Below, piece by piece: positions 58,424 to 64,000 of a DNA stretch of 64,000 nucleotides. The position numbers were made by a program, and so were the translations under genes. Each line of letters begins with the position of its first letter. Positions within the stretch are counted from its first letter, which is position 1. The notes beneath the pieces are model-generated. The model searched no databases. It had not been told where the DNA came from and was given only the letters and a program-made list of their open reading frames with translations. The stretch is from Nelumbo lutea (taxonomy: Eukaryota; Streptophyta; Magnoliopsida; Proteales; Nelumbonaceae): the NCBI GenBank assembly GCA_022828595.1, contig JAKGHH010000001.1:69436401-69500400 (forward strand), given 5' to 3'.

Positions 58424-61379
58424 GTATATATATGATGAAAATACTTGTATTTTTGTTATTCTTTATTTAAATTGTCATTTTTTCTTTTTCTTTTAATAAT
58501 TTATTATTTTTAAAAAAAGTTAAACAGAATTGAATCGCATTTAGATATCCAACATCCTTTTTAGATTCAAATTTGAATCAGTATTTGTAAGATCCAATCA
58601 GATTTTCAGATCAATTTGAATATACCCACTTTAAATCTGATCCAATCCATTGGCATCTCTACTTCTGACCGATCATATGAAACATTGTTCATTTCATATG
58701 TCAATAACCCATATTAGTTCTACGGATCCAACTGAATATTGGATCATCTGAGTTTCATCCATTGCTTAAATTTCAGCGACTAGACCATAATATTAAGAGT
58801 TTTTATGATTCAGTCTATCCCTAGGTGAAGTTAGATTTTCTAGAGGTGGACTGAATCCTGCCTATAGATTGATGTCAAATTCAAGGGCATGATGTAATTT
58901 ATAGGGGAGGAGTTACTAATAGATTAGGAGGGGCTGTAAAAAAATTTCTGACGGGAATTGCAGTCCAAAAATCCCTAATATTAATGGGTTCATATTCATA
59001 TATATATATATATATATATACTCCAGTACTATTCCAGTATATTAAAAAGAGAAAGCATTCTAGATCATTCCACAACATCCTTATAAAAATGTCATTTTGA
59101 GCGTAAGGGACCACCCACCCGACTATCACCTGATAGCCGGAAAGATTCAGGGACGTCACCGGCGGTCGGCCCCTTCCAATTCTCAAGTGGCGGTCCCCGC
59201 CACTCTTTTTTTGTTTTTTTTTTTTTCTGTATTAAATTCATATGTCCATCACTTGAAAAAACAAAAGAAACAGAACGAAAGGTCCCCCAGCTATTTCAGT
59301 AATGTGGAGCCAATCAGAATCTTAGGGCCCGCGCCCCGGCATCAACAGCTTGGTTCTCTGCAGCAATGTCACCTACTTTGCAGTATGGAGTCAAACCCTA
59401 TTACGACCCATGAATGAATCAACGCCAACATAGATACGCATTGGAGGAAATACATTTGTTTATTCCTAAAACAAAACAGTCAAACTATATATAAATATAA
59501 CCATGAACTTGATGGGATCCTTTCCTTCACCTCTACTCAAGTTGTAGTTGCATGCTTGTATGTGCAAAAGATTTAAACACAAAATTTCAAAGTTCAAACT
59601 CGGTGGAAAAAGTCGATTTGGGATTTGGTGGCATCCTCCCTACTCCCTGGTTTTGTTTATTTTTTGATAAATAAGAGGATTTTCATTGATAAACTTTATA
59701 GTAATTTTTTTTTGTATTAAGTATTCCGATAAAATGTATTCATCTTTCATGTGGGTAAATATGATGGGATAAGTTTATCATTTTTAACATTAGCTTTTTA
59801 TAGATAAAAAAAGATTATATTATTTATCTTAAAATCAATCAAAACAGCATAAGCACATAATTGAAATTACCCGAATCAATGAAAAATTTATAAATGAATA
59901 GGGCCTAAATTTTAAATACAAAATTGCAATTCAAAGTGATTTTTGGGTAAACTACAAACTGCCACTAAAGGCTGCAATCCAATTTAGATATGTTATTATA
60001 TTACATATATACATAAAAGAATAAATTTTTATTGGATTGGATCATGGGAGGGAGTTAAATCTAGATGTGATGTGAGTGGAATATAAGTTTTAACATTCAA
60101 ATTCAAAGTAATCGGATCCAAAATCCAACTGAGTATCGGACTTTTTGAATCCATCGACAACCTTAACCTCAAGCAGCAAGGTTCAAAATTTTAGTAATGG
60201 TGGTATGTTGATATGCGAAATACAGGTGTTTCAAGGGTTGAGATGCCTTAAACCAATCCCTCTAAAAAAGTTTAGTTTTTGAAGAAAAAATTTAACAATA
60301 CACCCCTTCCGCAGTCTCGGGGGGTGTATGGATACTCTAAAGTTGCATGTCTCAGTTTTTGGTTTATATATTCATTCCTTTATTTATGCTTTTAAACTAA
60401 ATTAACCCTTAAAAACAACTTTAATTAGACGTCCAAAGTAAAAAATTCATAGTTAGCCAAGGACAAATCTCCCCCACTAGTGTTGGTAGTGGAAGTGTGG
60501 AACTGGAACATTGGCGCGCTGTAGACGTCCAAGACAATGACACACTGCAACAGCAACAACTATATATATCACAACTCATTCATTCGCATACAGCTACAGC
60601 CCCAAATAATGTATAAACTATATATTTAGTAATGGAATTGAACAAACTATGGTGTGTAATATATATTATGGAAGTGGAAGCTCGCTGTCTCTTGCCTTTG
60701 TTATTTTATTGTCCCTTCAATACAAGTAACAACCCACCACTCACCATTTAATGCTAACCACAATTAGTATACAAAGGTTTTACTTTTACACACAGGATTC
60801 ATCCTCGGATACTGGGCTGATTGATTAGGGTTAGCCCACCAGAGTCATTGATCTTGACCATCTAAAATTCTAAATGGGCCCGTGTTGAAGACAGAAGTTG
60901 AAGCGGTGCTCCTCACGTTATACGTAACGTGTATGAAGAAGGCCCATCCAATTGAATTGAATGGTCCTGATCCAAAATGCGTTGGTTGGAAGCCCGTGAT
61001 TAGGCTTATAAAAGAGTCAGTCAATTTGGATGACTGGAGTGAAGTCGCCGTTGACTTTTTCTTCCACTTGGTTTGGCTCGGTTCAGTTTGGCTTGAATCC
61101 AACAACAAATCAAGCCGCAACTCGCAAGCCCGCGGCTGGCACGAACGAAACTCTCAATCCAAATAAAGACTCTCTACACATCCGGTTCCTACCGACCACG
61201 TGCCGTGCCGCGGCTCACCGACGATCCAGATCCTCCGATGCCTCGACTCATCAAACGACAACAGGCCTATCCAGGGGACGCATTCTTATCGACACATAAA
61301 CGGTCCTCAATCGTCCACGTGTCGCTGAAGATGTGATATTAGACCAAAGATCCAACGGACCCGGCATTCTCTACCCAAA
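58424..61379. other. Intergenic and NF-YB upstream region
   Basis: 58500-58665 resembles the right half of the AT-rich repeat split at 38.1-40.1 kb. 58996-59020 is a TA run. 60176-60360 starts CAAGGTTCAAAATTTTAG and is related in parts to the MITE at 57854. Short frames at 60882-61299 show no family features. No gene is supported. Confidence 0.4.
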
Positions 61380-61757
61380 GCCTCTCCCCAAAAAGGATCC
61401 AAATTTCTCTTCCTCTTTCTCTCTCTCTCTCTAGCTTTTCCGACGACGTCCCCTATCCCTATTACCCTCCTCTCCGGTTACCATCTCACCGTCTGTTCCT
61501 CTTCTGGTCAATCCTTCTACACCCATCCCTACTTTCTTCCTTTCGTCTTGGATTACGGTCGAATTCTTAGCAGAAAGTTCTTGATTTTATCTGGTTTTGC
61601 TGCTAAATTTACTATATTCCTCTCTCTCTCTGTTTCACCGCGAAGTTCGTCCAATCCCTTCCTGTGAAGCTTCTTTTGCTGTCTCTAAGAATTCTAATTT
61701 CTTTATCCGCTTTCTATAAATTCCTTATCTCATAGAAGGGTCGTTTCATTTTCTTTT

Positions 61758-61795
<38 letters not shown>

Positions 61796-61860
61796 GACTT
61801 CTGTCAGAAGCAAGCGTACGGTTGTGAGTTCTTGTCACAGAAGTATCTGGGTCGGGCTTC
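61380..61860 (+). promoter_or_regulatory. Probable 5' leader of the NF-YB gene with CT microsatellite
   Basis: A pyrimidine-rich leader contains CT runs at about 61418-61432 and 61763-61792 directly upstream of the start codon. No convincing TATA box is found. The transcript start is not determined; CT-rich leaders are common in plant genes. Confidence 0.4.
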
Positions 61861-62490
61861 ATGGGGGATTCCGACAACGAGTCCGGCGGGCACAACAACA
61901 ACGCGAACAGCGAGTTCTCGCCGCGGGAGCAGGACCGGTTCTTGCCCATCGCTAACGTGAGCCGAATAATGAAGAAAGCACTTCCTGCGAACGCCAAGAT
62001 TTCTAAGGACGCAAAGGAGACGGTACAGGAGTGCGTATCGGAGTTTATCAGCTTCATAACCGGTGAAGCGTCGGATAAATGCCAGAGAGAGAAAAGGAAG
62101 ACGATAAACGGCGACGATCTGCTCTGGGCCATGACCACGTTAGGATTTGAAGAGTACGTAGAGCCCTTGAAGATATATCTCCAGAAGTTCCGAGAGATGG
62201 AAGGTGAGAAAAGCTCCATGGGAAGGCAAGGCGAGAAGGACGGCTCCGGTGGTGGTTCAGGCGGCGCAGGATCGGCCGGGGGAGGCAATGGCGCTGTTGT
62301 AAATCCAGGGGGTAGCGGTGGCGGTTTTAATGGAGGTGGGATGTACGGGGGAATGCAGCCGGCGATGATGATGATGGGTCATCATCAAGGACAAGTATAT
62401 GGCTCCGGTTCGTATCATCAAATGGCCGTGGCTGGTAAAACCAGTTCGACCACTGGCGCCGGTGGAGCTCCAGCTGCGAGGCCAAGGTAG
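61861..62490 (+). CDS. NF-YB3: Nuclear transcription factor Y subunit B, NF-YB3-like
   Basis: NF-YB pairs with NF-YC through histone-fold domains, and with NF-YA binds CCAAT boxes; in Arabidopsis, NF-YB3 also acts with CONSTANS and NF-YC proteins in photoperiodic flowering. The 209-residue single-exon ORF begins [10 protein letters not shown]. Residues about 24-113 form the histone fold ([59 protein letters not shown]). Lys-49 in ISKDAKE marks the non-LEC1 class, since LEC1-type proteins have Asp there. The C-terminus (120-209) is Gly-rich with [15 protein letters not shown], as in NF-YB2/3/10. The start is supported by the conserved N-terminus. Orthology to NF-YB3 specifically is inferred. 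Confidence 0.95.
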   Translation: MGDSDNESGGHNNNANSEFSPREQDRFLPIANVSRIMKKALPANAKISKDAKETVQECVSEFISFITGEASDKCQREKRKTINGDDLLWAMTTLGFEEYVEPLKIYLQKFREMEGEKSSMGRQGEKDGSGGGSGGAGSAGGGNGAVVNPGGSGGGFNGGGMYGGMQPAMMMMGHHQGQVYGSGSYHQMAVAGKTSSTTGAGGAPAARPR

Positions 62491-64000
62491 GTGTTAGAAG
62501 TGAGTGCTGTTTATGATAGACAGTTGTTGAATGAATATCGAATGAGTGAATGATGATGCTGATTGTATGGTCCTTTTAGGGTTCCTATTTTCTACTCTAT
62601 CCTTTGTTCCGCTATTTCCTTTTTCTTCTGAATTATTTTGGAGATGTTAATTAACTTGGATTAGAGAGAACTTAATGTGAGGGGTTGTTGGGTTGAAGGA
62701 GGAATATATGTGTAATTGAGAGAAGAAAGAACATATGTATCACCACCATAGTGAAGAGCAAAGATGTGTAACATAGACATAACAGCATCTGATGATGTCT
62801 TAGTTCTTCTAATTGAGCAACAAAAAACAATCTCAAATCTGTATTATACTTTTTTTGTGCTTATTCTCCTTCGTTTTTCTATGCATTTTCTTTTCCAGTT
62901 TAAAATGGAATTCTTCTGGAAGACATAAATGGGTATCAGAATTTCAATTCAGTCATTCCATGAATCGTTGGGAGAAGGTCAAAAAGTGAAAGCTAAGAGG
63001 GTGTCGGTGTTAAATTTTATTTCTTTGGTAAATTTTGAAAAGCAATAATACAACAACAACAACAAGGAATGCAGACAGCATTTTCCAGATTTGGAGAAAC
63101 ACTTGTAGCCTCCATATGTTTAGGAGATAAAACATCAATTGCCATGGATTAGATCTTGTTTTCTTTCTCCATATTTAGTTCTGTACTACCCCTTCGCTTC
63201 ACCAAAAAATCTATAGTACGTACCTGCAGAAAAAAGAAAACCTTTGGTTATGTGGACGAAAAAAAAGAGAAAGAAAAGGTGAAAAAAGAAAAGAAAGGAC
63301 TCGTCATGGAATGATTTTTTGAAGGGGACTTGTTAAAGGAGGGAACCGGGGAAGGTTAACTGCAATAGGTCGTGGACTCGTGCTGCTGCAACTACTACTA
63401 CTACTGCTACTGCGTGCTCAGTCGGTATAGCAGTATTTGGTCAGAATCTAGGCATCATAGTCAGCAACGGTCATTCTAACTGTAATGGCTACGGCGGTTT
63501 ATTGTGTGGATGGTTGGAAGTTGCAACTTCCTAAACCGATAAAACCAACAACACATTTGACATTGTCCCAAAAAATAAATAAATAAAATAAAAGAACAGT
63601 GCCACAGAGGACATGTCAAATGTTCTATCAAACTGCATGAAAGGTTAACCGCCCAGAAAAACTCAAGAAATTGGTTGCTGCTTACATATGTATTGTTAAG
63701 CGCAGACTAGATTTTTTTGATTATAAAACAATTAATGGAGTTCAATGCACTAAGACAGAACAAAACGTAATTGGAAGCTCGGAGGCTGGACTGTCCTATC
63801 AGCAGCTCTCGATTCTAATTAATACTCGTTATATTGGAAAGGGTGTAACGGCAGTTTCGCATTCAAGTATTGTTGGATCTGATTTTTGCAACTGAGTTGA
63901 GACATTTAATGCTGACAGAGAAAAGGCAGGGAAATGTAAGCGAAAACTATACAAGTTTTGTAAAGGTTTACTTAATTTTTCCTTCAAACAAAACACAGGT
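62491..64000. other. 3' flank of NF-YB and intergenic
   Basis: The first 350 bases are probably 3' UTR, T-rich with several AATGA/TGTAA elements. Beyond that, 63370-63412 has a small CTA/CTG trinucleotide run. No further gene is recognised to the end of the window. Confidence 0.4.

Noticed and set aside
60882..61299. Overlapping ORFs upstream of NF-YB
   Set aside because: Protein readings on both strands overlap and show no family features. The region is more likely promoter and leader sequence.
61746..62288. 180-codon minus-strand ORF over NF-YB
   Set aside because: Shadow of the conserved NF-YB coding strand; begins in the CT microsatellite reading.

Overview
This is nuclear DNA of a flowering plant. 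The evidence is GT-AG introns up to about 4 kb, an intronless plant NF-YB gene, a plant-type DEK gene, and a dense nest of Ty3/gypsy, Ty1/copia, LINE, Helitron and MITE sequence in AT-rich intergenic DNA. The species cannot be named from the sequence. Codon usage and repeat style suggest a woody dicot or magnoliid rather than a grass, but that is a guess.

Only two genes look intact. A DEK-type chromatin protein gene (+) runs from about 20.45 to 33.5 kb, with coding exons between 21323 and 33294. A single-exon NF-YB subunit gene (+) lies at 61861-62490. Everything else recognisable is transposable-element DNA in various states of decay.

Layout. 1-6.5 kb: a decayed Tat-like Ty3/gypsy element on the minus strand (gag, protease, RT, RNase H, integrase in order), with a spliced opposite-strand ORF beyond the integrase. 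6.5-15 kb: a second gypsy remnant on the plus strand (LTR end, 1.2 kb A-rich leader, degenerate gag, two tandem-repeat arrays, polypurine tract, start of the 3' LTR). 15.7-18.7 kb: a Helitron and two MITEs. 20.4-33.8 kb: the DEK gene, whose introns hold a LINE RNase H piece, a 36-bp minisatellite and half a MITE. 35.6-38.0 kb: a short copia element with both LTRs but little more than gag and protease. 38.3-39.9 kb: a second Helitron inside an older repeat. 40.3-40.7 kb: two small unidentified ORFs. 41-48 kb: MITEs, microsatellites and a retroposed insert with a 15-bp target duplication. 48.5-58.4 kb: the most structured nest, a Helitron split by a gypsy element with an exact 5-bp duplication. 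That gypsy element contains an Athila-type LTR fused in frame to RT sequence, a decayed antisense multi-exon ORF and a hAT MITE. The far half of the Helitron carries a further MITE. 58.4-64 kb: intergenic DNA and the NF-YB gene.

The two genes are unrelated and appear independently transcribed. The most interesting material is the history recorded in the 48.5-58.4 kb nest and the recurrence of an intron-containing antisense ORF in two separate gypsy elements. I did not find a clearly new biological system; the unidentified ORF pair at 40.3-40.7 kb is the item least explained by known families.
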